A stretch of DNA of 64,000 nt from Eudromia elegans (Eukaryota; Chordata; Aves; Tinamiformes; Tinamidae), in assembly GCA_003342815.1 (NCBI GenBank), contig PTEX01000231.1, forward strand, positions 586,711 through 650,710. Direction: 5' to 3'. Of this stretch, positions 13,641-26,040 are shown piece after piece (position 1 is the first letter of the stretch; every line of letters starts with the position of its first letter). The translations under genes were made by a program, and so were the position numbers. Under the pieces are notes generated by a model. That model was not told the origin of the DNA and did no database searches. It was given only the letters and a program-made list of their open reading frames with translations.

Positions 13641-16406
13641 TTCTCTGAACACATGAATCACAGCTAGAAGACTGTTAACACACATAACACAGCACTCGAA
13701 GTGAAACAAGGCTCCTTTTCTGACCCTACTGCCAGCACACTTGAAGGGTCATGGATCTTTCTGGCAGTGAATAGGGCACTCCCTGCAAGCCCAGCCTTAT
13801 AAATTGAGTTAGTGGAAGAGTTTCACGCAATTAAGATCCCCTCTCCATAGCTATCAAATACAAACAGGAAGATAACAAAAAGTAAACAGTTCTTTTTCTT
13901 GCTTCTAAGTGAAACATTTTCGGTTTACCCTAGAAGTCTGTCCTAGAATGGCTTCTGATTCCCTTCGGATTAAATTCCCATTCCACTGAAGATGCTTATT
14001 TAGGAGGCAGTGGACAGTATCTTAACGCATTCAAGAAATAAAAATAAAAAAGACTTTATGACCAAGTTTGGCACCAGGACTAGCTTTCTGGGCCATATTC
14101 CTGTCACTTAGCATGCTGAAACAGTTCAACCACTAGCAGTAACAACAATCCATATTCCTTTACGCGCTTTCTTGAACATTTATATTTTTGAACATTTCTG
14201 TCCAAAATGCAAGTTCCCAAAGCTTCTTGTGATACTGTGTTCTCTGACCGCATTCAAATGGTAAATCAAAGATTTGCACAGTGAAAATCTTGGAGGTCTG
14301 AGAATATGTGAATCGATATTCTTTGATAAAGAATCTTATTATCTTAGATGTTATTAATAAATTAGTACCCATTACATAACTGATAACAACTATGTATAAG
14401 CAGTTATTTTAAATATTAATAAGATTCCTTATCTACTATCTATTTCTATCTAATGTATCTATTCCTTATCTATCCCTTCAAAAAAAAATCTTGGTATCAT
14501 CTGATAATCTACAATTGTTTTATAACAAAAATGTTTTTCAGGACTTAACTTTATTTACACAACGGTGCAGGACAAATGCTTTTCACTCAAGCATTTTGGT
14601 TTATCAAAACAAGCAATGTAAGACACATATACATATGTATAAATTTTTATGCATGCACCATTTTCTTCGTAGAATCTGAAACTTGAGTCATCTTGTTGAG
14701 TCTTGGTTTTATGTTCACTAAAAATGCTCCTTCTAATGTGCAAGATATAAAATGATTTTAATTAACTCTGAGTTCATTTGGTCAACAGGAAAATATAACA
14801 GTAATAAAGATATATTCAGAAAAATCAAATCAAGCAAGTTTCTGTTAACAGGAGTCCAGAAAAGCAGAATGATAATTAGGTACTTCTGAAAAACAACTTT
14901 GGAAAAGCACGTGATTCCACTTCCATTTCTGCTATTTTGTGTACACCACAGCAAAAGACAAAAAAAATGCTAAGAATAAGCTGCTTTCCAGTTTTCACGT
15001 GACAACTGCATGTACATGACACAGTGCACAAGAGCCATAATTCAAAATCATAAAATAGGCAAAAATGCATTAGTATGCCATGGTCTGTTCAAATCATTTT
15101 TTAATCAAAATTAATTATTCTATTCAATATTCACATGAAAATTCAGAGCAATTGGAAGTGACAATATTGTCCTTTTAGCCTTACTGAGTCAATTTCCATT
15201 GCCTCCAGGTTTCATGAGCAGAACACTGAAGCAGTGTCATGAGAGAGAGAGGAATCTGTGCACGCAAAGAGGCTGCATTCAATCCTACTGTTATATTTTC
15301 CTACGAATGTGTTGTGTATTCACAAACAGAAGTTTCTGTATGCAGAAGAACAGCTTTATGTGTGTGAAGAATAATGCATGAGATATTATAGCTCATATCT
15401 GCAACATCTGGCACTATTTTTCTTTTATCTGGCCTGTTACCTACTAGTGGAACTTCTGAAAGTTCATTCTTCAAGAGTTCCCCAAGCCCATCCTGCTGTC
15501 CCCAGGTCCCACCCTCAATCATCTCAGTGGCCTTGGGGAGTTGTGCAGGGCCCTTAGCACTCCATCCCCCTCTTCTTTCCAGAAAGAGAGGAAAGGAGGA
15601 AATACAGTGCTTGCTATAAGCTATCTCAGCAGAGGAAAATATGCATATGCACACAAACTCTTTCTTAGGATGCTAAAAAAAAAATTTTAAAAAAAATCTG
15701 TAACTAGAATATAATTAAGATTGTGTGATACTTTAGTCCTTAAGGGCAAAGAAACTTGAAAAAGGCATTTGACTCCTTGATGCGAAGTGAAATTCACTTG
15801 AATGGAATCCTGTGAAGATTCAACCTTTTATTAATACTATAATAGCACTTAGGAAAAATAGCTTAAAAAGGTTTTAACATGAAAACGTGTGACAACTCTA
15901 AATGGAAGTCAAGTATGACTTACTGAGGTCATTTTGTCCTTACAGATCACTACTAATAATGCCAGAATGACAAATCGGCTACACTCTGACATTTTGACAG
16001 TAATTTAAAATAAATGGAAAGAGATTAAGTAAAGCCTCTTTCTTTAAATTGAGGAAGTTTCAAGCAAAGAATCCACTAAGAAAAGACTGTCTGCAGGAGC
16101 AGACGCTTCTCACTGATGAGCAGGAATTTAGTGTATGGAACAGCTACTTCTAAACTGAATTAATGACAGCATTGCTACCCTTTTGCCAGCGCCTCTGAAG
16201 AATTTTCTTCAAAGATGCAGTATCATAAACACTGTAATGTGCAAAGCAAGAGAATCAGAAGGATAACTGCAGAATAATAAGACAGGGACAAATACTATTT
16301 TACAGAGTTAGAGAAATGGAAGAACTGTCCACAGTAGTGATCTACAGAGACAGAAAAAATCTTCAGGTTGAAAACATCTAAATCAGTAAAATCCTATAAA
16401 GTAATA

Positions 16407-16427
16407 TTTTTTTTTTTTTTTTTTTTT
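16407..16427. repeat. poly(T) tract
   Basis: 21 consecutive T in intron 1 of SLC16A10, with no recognisable retroelement attached. Confidence 0.9.
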
Positions 16428-19400
16428 AAATAAGTGAATGGCAGTGCTTTCTGACAGACTAACTATTTAGGAGGATGTAAGATTGGCTTCTCTGAGGGCA
16501 GAAATCTACTCCTGGATATACAAAGGTTGGTTGAAGAACCATCCAAAGAAGGTTGAAGCAGTAAGGGAAGCCTAAGGTTCCTGAATAGGAGCTAGGCATA
16601 GACTAACACCCGCTTTGAAGCTGCTCTCCAAAGTCAAGACAGCCAGGGATAAGGAGAATGTCTCAAACAGCAGACATATCACAGACAAACAGCAGTATCT
16701 TACAGACATACTTTAGTCAGTTCTCAGCAAGAGCATGACCATTTTTTAAGCTAACCTCATCAAGCTGTCAAATAATGGAGAATCAGCAGAGTAACACATC
16801 TTGAATTGTCACAAGGGAAACAGTCTAGAGCTAAAAAAACTTACACTTCCTTAGTGCCGAAATTGGAAGACCAATCCCAAAATGGTCTACTTACACATAT
16901 GAAAAAAATACATATTGTATCTTATTTCACATGTACTCTATTGCTGAAAGCAATCACTAAAGTTGCAATCTTTAAACTTTGCCTCCTTCATAAGTTACAC
17001 TAAAATTTCTAAGGAGGAGGGGTAACATCCATATCTTCATGCTGCTTATACCAGAAGGCTGAATTGTAGCAGCTAAGAATAAAAACCTGAAAGCTCAGCT
17101 TCTACTCATTTATTATTAACCCTTTTGAACAGTTCACTAGTTCTGACAGTTCCATAAACTTACAAAACTAATTTCTGCAAGAGCTAAGATGATCTCCTGC
17201 CCAGAGAGCAATTATCCAAAGATTACCGTTTGGTAATTCATTTATTCTCTTCAATGAGCAGAAATAATGGGGATTGGGTTTCTGTGACTTCAAGCAGTTC
17301 CTGCTCAGTTGCTACCAGATGCTCAAAGTCATTGCAATTAATCAAAGCAGGAAAGTAAGTTAATTGGATTAAGTGTTACTTTTACCTTTCTTTCCTTCTG
17401 ATTGAAATTTCTCCTCTGGTATTTTACTAGTTTCATTACTACATGTGGGTCTGCATGTCTTTTATTTAACAAGGTAGAAAGCCTTCCATTTTCATTTTCC
17501 TGCATTTCTTCTCTGACTAGCAGAAAGCAAACAGCTGTAAACTCAGCTACAGGAACTGTGGAAACTGATGCTTCACAGAAAGCATCAGCAAAGCATCAAA
17601 AGAGCTGATACACACAGGAAGTCAAAGACCTTAAGTCTGGCTGCTAAAGATCAGCACAAATGACACTACTACAATAAAAAGAAAATAGAGACAAGATGTC
17701 TATTAAACAACCCTAAAGGGGGGAAAATGAACAATTTCAGAAATTAAAAAACAATAAATCCTGCTTAAAAAAGAATAAATAAATAGGGCTTAATCCAGTA
17801 GCAATTGATCTTTCCAGATGCTGCTCAGTATTTACCCGGTTACAAACACAAGGTCTTAAGAAACACCAGTAGTGGCCCCGTGGCTGCACACAGAGCCTTG
17901 CCTATGGGGCTGCCTAAAGCAGGTTAAGCCAAAATAAGGGGCCGTTCCACTGAGTGACCCATTTGCACTGAAACTGAAATAATTACTAGCATTTGCACTC
18001 TGAAACAAAGTAGAACACTTAGACAAAGCAAACAAATGATAAAAAAAAAAACAGCAATACACAAGATATATTGAGCACAGGTAAAATGAGACTATTGATG
18101 TGGAACATCAGGACTTTCCACATCAATCAGCATACGTGATGTCTAGTTTAAGATTCAGTGTTTCAACTGCCATCTCTTTATAATAATAACATAAACCAGT
18201 ATCTGTAACTTATAGCTGGATGTCTACACTATAACTAGTCAGCTAACTTAAAATACAGTTTCTTTCTAAAAGAGCCTCTATACTTCATTTGTGAGTATTT
18301 AGTCATCTTCATGAGATATCATCAACATGTGACCAGGAGTCTCAAATAGCCCATAAGCGCAGCCAACACGTTAAAATTAAAAAGGTAGCTGAGTGGCAGG
18401 TGCCAACTGGCACCTCCCAGATACCTTGGCAGAGCAGCATGCCCTGCCATGGCAGCTTGCACAGGAGCAACACGTTGCTCCAGAGAGCTCCAAGCCACAA
18501 GGAACAGCCCTCTATGTTGCCTCCCACAGTACACAAGAGAATTCTACCAAAGGGAGGCTGTTGGATGCACTATTTTGTCCTTCTTGAGGTGCTTGTACAG
18601 AATTGTTTCTTCTGTATAGCTTAGGCTAGACCCACCAATAAAACACTAACTACAGTAATTCCTGGACAAGCTTCCTGTAACTGCCTCTACCAGAAAGAGC
18701 CAAAACCAATGCCACATCTACAATTAGAGTCCAGCTATTGAGAGCTGTATAAATTAATCCAAGTGTTCCTTTAAGCATCCGATTCTAAAAGCATATTTAC
18801 CATTACCTTTGAGAAAGCATCAAGCAGCGCTCGGACTCAGCACAGGACAACTTGCATAAAAAAGCATCCCACTGGAGACGGCTACATGCGAGCTATGTGT
18901 CCAAGCTCTCTCTGCAGTCAGTGGAGTAATTTAGAAAATTAAGCAGCTCTCCCTAGTGGAAACACCTGCATCTGGCCAGTAGAATAACTCTCCAGACTCC
19001 ACAGGCTGTTCTGTCTAGACCTTTGACTGCTCTGCAAGTTGAAGCCCTCCTTCTCACCATTTTTTTTCTCCATTGAAGATTCACACTTTCACATTTTGCA
19101 GTGCTGGCTGCAAAGACCTGTGTTACCCAACGTTTCAGCAAACAGACACGCAGAGCAAAGCAAAAACCCTAATAAAATCAAAACACAGTCTCCCGTCCTG
19201 TCATGACTGAATGATTGGCACCTGATGCAATTCAGGCAGGCTATACTGCATCCAGTACATGACATACTTTTCATACACACCAAAAAGCCCTCAGCCCGTG
19301 ACATTTGCTTAAGTCCTATAGCAATCCAGATGAAAACAGGAAAAAGACAGAGGTGAAAAGCAGGGGAGGAAGAGAAGCTATGTATAGCTACATACCTACT

Positions 19401-22386
19401 TGTTTGCAATTTCAGCACAAGCCAAAAATAACTTGGGGCAAGAACAAAACCACAATACCTCCAAAACTTCTAGTCCTTAACTGAAGATAAGCCTGTCAAC
19501 AGGCTAGCTAATGAATCATGCACAGAAAATGTTTTAAAGTTGAGATAACCTTGCATTTGTTTTATTTATTTATTAAATGGAGGGGGCAGCTGAAAACAAA
19601 AATCACTATAAAGATAAATAACAACACTAACAGCAAGATGTAAAGCAATCTGTAGTGATGCAAATCTGTTTAGAAAATGAACTTATAAAATTGGACATGG
19701 CTGCAGCTTTCTTACCAGGTGACATTTTAGCAAAACATCCCACCTTGACTTCATTTTATCTTTTAAGATCTCTCCCTTTAACCATGACAATTGTTAGAAG
19801 CACCTCCTCCTCCTTTTTCCTTCTATATTGACATGAGTCTCAATCTCCTTCCCTCACTCAACTATGTTTGTGTAAACAACAATCATCTATTCCTGATCAC
19901 CTCTTAGTAGGGCACAGAGAACAAATAGTTCTGGTAGCAGAGGCCTTGAGAGGCTGAGATTAAAAAGAGATACTTCAGGGCCATTCTGATTCTTCTATTG
20001 GGAAATATGGGAAATAAATAAAGGAGTTATAACTTTGGATTGATCTGTGGGCCAATTTCTGTCAGTAAGATACTACAAAATTCTGTCCAAATGACTCAAA
20101 AATCGCACTTGTTTTCTTCTGTGGCTGTCAAAGACCTAAAATCTGAAATGGCAGAGACTCAGTGCACATTAACAGAGATTGTCTTTAAGTGTACTGGCTA
20201 TATTTAGCTTCAGAGATGGCAGGTAACAGTGGTGCTGACAAGGTGACTAGTTTGTGCATCTCTGTGGCTAATGCAATTGTAACAGATCAGTAGACTCGGT
20301 GGACAACCCAGAAGTATGTATTTTTTCTTTCCTTTAATACTTATTAAATGTTAGCTTTTGTCCATGTAAGTTACCTGCTGCTGTTTTGTCACAGAACTTG
20401 ATGTGAAAACTGAATTTATACCAAACAATACCCATTACAGAAAATAAAAAATATATGCATATGAAAGCTTATCAAGAGCCCAAGGTAATACCTGGTGCAA
20501 TTATCACACACAAAAGGAAAAACAAAGAACAACCCATAACCTACTGGAAAGGTAATCTTGCAATATGATGCTACCAGAGCTTCAGCTGGTAGACTTGAAC
20601 ACAGAATATTAATATGCATCTTCCTTCTCCCTTAAAATGACAGCAGTAAAAAAATAAAACCAACAATTCTCCAGGTAAATGTAAGGACTTCAAGGTCCAT
20701 TAAGATAAAAAGGGAGAAAACAGAATAATATCCGTAAAACATTCCCCACTACACAGCCAATAGTGAGAAATGACCCAAAGAGAAAGCAAAAATTGTTAGA
20801 TAACTTTCTAAAAGAATCAACGTATTTTAATATATTTATTTCTCTCTAATCTTATTTTTGCTGAAGGGAAGTTTAGAAGCCATAGCCTGAAAAAGAAACA
20901 CATTGAGTAGCAATTAAGTGTAGGATTAACATTATTTTAAAAGCTTACAGATGCATTTTGTCACTTTTCGGGAAAACACTTATACAGTTTTATAGCTCTC
21001 AGAGGTAGCATAAACAAACACAGTATGCCATTTTCTTTGCTTAATGATAGAAGTAGCAGCAAATAAAATAGTTTAGTCATGCTGACTGCATCTCTGACTG
21101 TGGGTACAGAAGCCAATTGCTTGTATCAGGTTTGTGCGGTCCTGCTCCAGCCTTCCCACCAAGTCACCCAACTATGTTGCTCCCCCCAAGACGCTTTTTA
21201 ACGGTCAGAGATTTCAGTGCATGAAACTAAACAGGCTCATTAAACTGCCACATTATGATCAAAGGACTATATGTCAATTTATAAAAATTAGGGTTAGTCT
21301 GATAGGATTAAAAAACATATCTTAAGCTTGCAGATTTTATTTAAGCTTCTAGAAAACTTCCTAGGGTTGATTTAATTTTCTACATCACTGCCTGCACCCA
21401 GCAGTGTCAGAAATTGTAAATTGGGAGTTTTACTTTCTTTCATGTCCCAAATGCAGTGTTGGGTGTTCTGTTTGAAAGGTTTGGAAGGCCTAAACTATAT
21501 AAACACTTCAGAAGTAGAAAAGGAAGGTGCAAGAATAAATATTAATTTCACATTTGCTTTTATATGCCAAGCACAAAGGCTTTTCTTTATATTACATATG
21601 TCTAGTTTTGTCACACACATATGAAATCCCTCACACTAATAAGCAAGAAACCACAGCCAGTATTTTAGCAAATGAATTGGACGAGATCCTAAAACTTTGT
21701 ATAAATTCTACTTTTCAGTTTGAAGAAAATATCTAATAGCAACATTACATTGACCTTCAGAGTAGGTTTTAAGCGGTGTGTGCCAGGGTTCGGAGTAAAG
21801 TGTTCACACTATGCACTGTAGTTCAGGTTTTCTATTTCCATCTCACTGGTAGTTATGTAGCTAAAATCTCTAGTAAAAGCACCGTGACTTTTCTTTCAAA
21901 GAGAGAAAACATATTTATGCTATGTGCAGTATATATAATGAACAGCATTTACACAATGTCATTAAGCAATTCAAATAGTACTTTCTAATGATGGAACAAA
22001 TGACAAGTAGGCCTTCATTCTCACATATATAACTCACTGGGATGATTCTGATATCATTCTGCAGTGAATTGCAATAGTATATGACGTAGTAATGTCTTTA
22101 CTTGCAGCAGAAAAAAGAAGCTCAAGGATCACAGTTTATTTTGTATGGTCTACTCCAGTCAGTGCTTTATTCAGAATTACAGCTCTGACAGAATATAAAC
22201 AGTTAAAATGATTAAGCATTTTTAAAAAAATCTATGGCATCTTATTTTAACATAAAGCTCTACCATGAGGGAGAGACTTTAGGGACCTAATTCCATCTGT
22301 ACTCTATTCAGATTCTTACAACAAAAGCATCTTGAACAAATGGTTAACACCTGAACCATGAGTCAGAAGACAATCTTTACTGGGTG

Positions 22387-22398
22387 TTTTTTTTTTTT

Positions 22399-22430
<32 letters not shown>

Positions 22431-22442
22431 NTTTTTTTTTTT
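22387..22442. repeat. long poly(T) tract with N
   Basis: An almost pure T tract of about 56 bases, broken by one G (22399) and one N (22431). On the minus strand it would be an A tail, but no AATAAA-type signal or retrocopy body precedes it. It is a simple homopolymer whose length is probably unreliable in this assembly. Confidence 0.9.
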
Positions 22443-24883
22443 CCTGCCACAAGTCATTTGCAAGAGCACAATGGCTGGAGATTAAGGGAATTGAGTAGTT
22501 AACACATTTTAAATGGCCGATTAGCATCCATAGTATCGTCTCAAAAGTGCAAGATAAAGTCAAAACTATTCCGGAGTAGCTTTGCAAGTGTAGAGTTCAC
22601 CAAGCAGTGCCCTCCCTACTGGGCAGGGAAGCAGAAGGCAGAAGACAGTCAGCTAACCACCAGTTCTGCTCATGGCACCAAAAAGGCACCAGGGAGTTTG
22701 TTGCTTCACAACTTCTGGACCTTCCTCTTTCCCCCAAGGGATGCCAATCTCATTACATGGGATTGCAGATCTACGGCTGGCAATGCAAGAGACAGGCCCA
22801 ACATCCCAACAGGGCCTTCCTGCGTGCGTGGGAACCAGCACTGATCACTTTTTAATTGGTCCCATCTCTGCAAAGGGATCTTAACTTAGCTACCAGGAAC
22901 ATGTCATCCCTGTCCAGTTCCCATGGAAATTAAAGGCAGGATATAAAGCAGAGCTGCTGTTATAACAAATTATATTATCCATTTTAGCCCTAGAAATTTA
23001 AGATGACGAGAGAATGTTTCCTCATAGCATTATCCTTTCTGCACATATTTGCTGGAGGTTAAAGTACTCTTACGCTGCTGCAGTAACTGTAGTCACAAAA
23101 GCAAACAAAAATCTGTAGAAAAAAATACGAAGAAACTCTGTATTTTTCCTTCTGCTACAATACGTATTAAAAGAAAGCAGTTATATTACAAGTGCTGTAT
23201 TAGCATGGATGCAGATAATCAGTACATCTCCTTCCTTCCACATAGTTTGTGTAGTTTATTTTATAAATATCTATAATTTATAGATATATCAGATCATTAC
23301 TCACTGAATAGTATAGATGTGTTTATTGAAAAAATCCTCATATTCCCTTATTAAAGCACACTGGTGCAAGTCATTTTTATCAAGCTTCCTCTTATTGCAA
23401 AATACAATTTTGAGGTGATTGAGATTTTGATATTTTATGATTTTGAGATTTTAGTAAGTTATTTATTCATATTTCAGACTGACTAAGCCTAAGAGGCTAT
23501 TAATAAACACATTTTGCTGACTTCCTCTTCAGACAGCTGTTATTTAGGCTAACTCAAGATCAGGAAGGGTTCTGAGGAACCTCAAAGAAAGCTAGCTAAG
23601 GTAGATGAATGGGAAGAAACTGAGCAGGCTACAGGGACAAATTAGGCAAAATAAAGTTGAAAATTAAGGAACAATACATACTGGAAAGCTTCAAAGTCGT
23701 ATTTAGACTCTACAGAAGGCAGATACTGCCAGAGACTAACAAAAGGCAGCCTAATAAAAAGCAACAAGTAAAGCTTTAGAATATATGCCAGTAAAGCAAT
23801 AGAGAAGATATTGCCTTCATAACACATATCATGCTATTAAAGAGTATAGTCTCATATTGAATACGACACACAGTACCTTTCTTCTCCATCTGCCAGGGCT
23901 GAGAATCTTACATTACTGAAATCTCACACTATTGAAGGATTAGACATGATAACTGAATGAACACATATAACAAAGCTCCACGTGGAACAGGAATGGCAAA
24001 AATTAAAAGATTTACCCAAGATGAGGCATAAAACAACACAGTATGAATATATATTTTATATATATACATACGTATATATAGAAATAAAAAATAAAAGTAG
24101 CAGCACACAAAAGATGGGCACTTCTGTTTACACTCCTCCTGAAACAAAAGATCTTCTGGATGTTCAAGGAAAGTAAATAAAAGGAAAGCTTTTCTCTTCC
24201 CTTCTCTCACCTACAGAACTTTGAAGTCCTCAAATGATAAAACAGGCCTGAATACAAATTAACAAGAAAGCAAGTATCTGAACAAACACGCATTTATATA
24301 CAAGCATGAACTTCATTTTTTAAGTTCTAAACTTTTATTAAACATTAGGCTATTTATTTTGCAGCTAATTTTTGTCTCCACATCTGCACATGTGAAGTTC
24401 TTGCATCCTCTCAATAAAGAGCCTCATTCAGGGCAATTCTAAGAGTGAGGGGAAAAGAATAAGAAAAAAAAAAGATAACAGTTATATGGACTTTAATCTT
24501 AATCCAATATGATCATTTTTTTTGCAATTTGAGAGAAAGCAAGACATCATTTTCTTCAATTATTTCAAAATAAAACCAAGTTTGAGTCTATTCAGTTTTT
24601 CTATCTGCTAAACAGCCTAGACATACGATACTGGTTCTTACTTGAATTTGAAATGAGTGCCCAATATATATTTTATACACACTCTTAAGAAATTGCCATT
24701 TAAGAATGAGACTGGAAAAGGTCAGTTGTCACTAAGAATACTCAAACAATGTATTTCCCTAGGATTAAAAAAAAAAAAGAACCAGAATTAAAATTTTACT
24801 TTTATAAATCTCTCTCATACCCTACCCACCTCCCTGTCACCAAAAAAGTTTTTAAGAGCACTTTCACTGTTTTGGCAATTGGT

Positions 24884-24910
24884 AATTGTAGATTAGAATT
24901 GTAGATTAGA
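24884..24910. repeat. two-copy tandem repeat, 13-bp unit
   Basis: The unit 'attgtagattaga' occurs twice head to tail (24885-24897 and 24898-24910) with no mismatch. This is a small replication-slippage duplication in intronic DNA. Confidence 0.85.
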
Positions 24911-25431
24911 AGTGAGCACTAAGTTGAATTTAGCTTTTTAGTGTTGCAATAGTAACAACAGCTTTAACATAACTTTGTTTTTACACAAAGGATTACACTA
25001 ATAACTAATAATTTTATACTGTACAACATTATATAGCATTTTAGATCTGGCCATCTTTTCACCTCACAATGTACAGCCAAACCTTTGTATTTGTGTATTT
25101 ATTTCACTGAAGGAAATTTTAGGATATACAATTTCATTCTGAAAGGCAGCAAAAAAACCCATACAACTTGAGTTATGTACATTCGACATGCAAAGCTAAC
25201 AGCAAACAATCAAATAAATCTTTAGAATTTTATAAAAAACATTTCATCCATGTGAAAGGAAAGCAAAATAGAGAACCAATTCTGAGTGCTCCTATTTCTT
25301 CACAATAAATAGCTTTCAACTAAAAATATTTCAGATTTTCATTTGGAAAAGATCTGACCTTCCTCTTATGGCTCAGAGCAAGGAGTTTCATGTAGATCAC
25401 CTTCTTGAATTTCTCTCCCTCTCAAAATTTC

Positions 25432-26040
25432 AAAACAGTTGAGGTTGGAAGGCACCTTTAGCAGTCACCTATTCCAATACTCCTGCTCAAGGGTCACCCG
25501 GAGCACACTGCCCAGGATCACATTCAAACAGCTTTTGAATGTTTCCAAGAAAGGAGGCCCCACATCTCTGGGCAACCTCTTCCAGTGCAACCTCTTCCAG
25601 TGCACAGTCACCTCCCAGCAAAGAAGTTTGTCCTTATGTTCAAAAGGACCTTCCTGCACTTCAGTTCGTGCCCACTGCCTCATGTCCTATTGCTGGGCAC
25701 CACTGAGAAGAGTCTGGCCCTATCTCCTTGACATCCTTCCTTCAGATACTTATCATCCACTGATAAAGTCCCTGCTCAGTCTTCTCTTATCCAGGATGAA
25801 GGTCCACACCTCTCAGCCTTTCCTCTTGGCAGAGGCTCCAGTCCATTGTCTCCCCAGCCCTGTGCAGGACTCACTGCAGTAGCTCCATCTCTCTTGCAGG
25901 GTGGAGCCCAGGCCTGGGCCCCAAGGGCCAGGTGAGGGGAGGATGGTCTCCCCCAGTCTGCTGGCAACACTCTGCTTCATGCAGTCCAGGACACCACTGA
26001 CATCTTAGCCACGAGGCCACATTGCTGGCTCAGGGGGAGG
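25432..26040 (-). mobile_element. older CR1 LINE fragment
   Basis: Read on the minus strand, this is the C-terminal ORF2 region and 3' UTR of CR1. Read on the plus strand it shows the familiar reversed landmarks in order: 'gaggttggaaggcacctt', 'gcacactgcccaggatcac', 'ctctgggcaacctcttccagtgc', 'cctcatgtcctattgctgggc', 'accactgagaagagtctgg' and 'ctctcagcctttcctc'. Near 26010-26035 comes the 'ccacgaggccacattgctggctca' equivalent. The coding frame is broken by many indels and stops, so this is older than the copies at 1.7 and 50.5 kb. It contains an internal 15-bp tandem duplication (25572-25601). It lies in the same orientation as SLC16A10, inside intron 1. Confidence 0.85.

Noticed and set aside
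15430-15580. Possible tiny CR1 remnant (a segment resembling 'gccactgagatgattgagg' on the minus strand)
   Set aside because: Only about 25 bases look alike and no second landmark follows in order. Not enough to call.
22607-22884. Overlapping 82- and 70-codon plus-strand frames in a moderately GC-rich patch
   Set aside because: There are two competing frames plus a minus-strand one, with no motif, no splice context and no known protein similarity that I can recognise.
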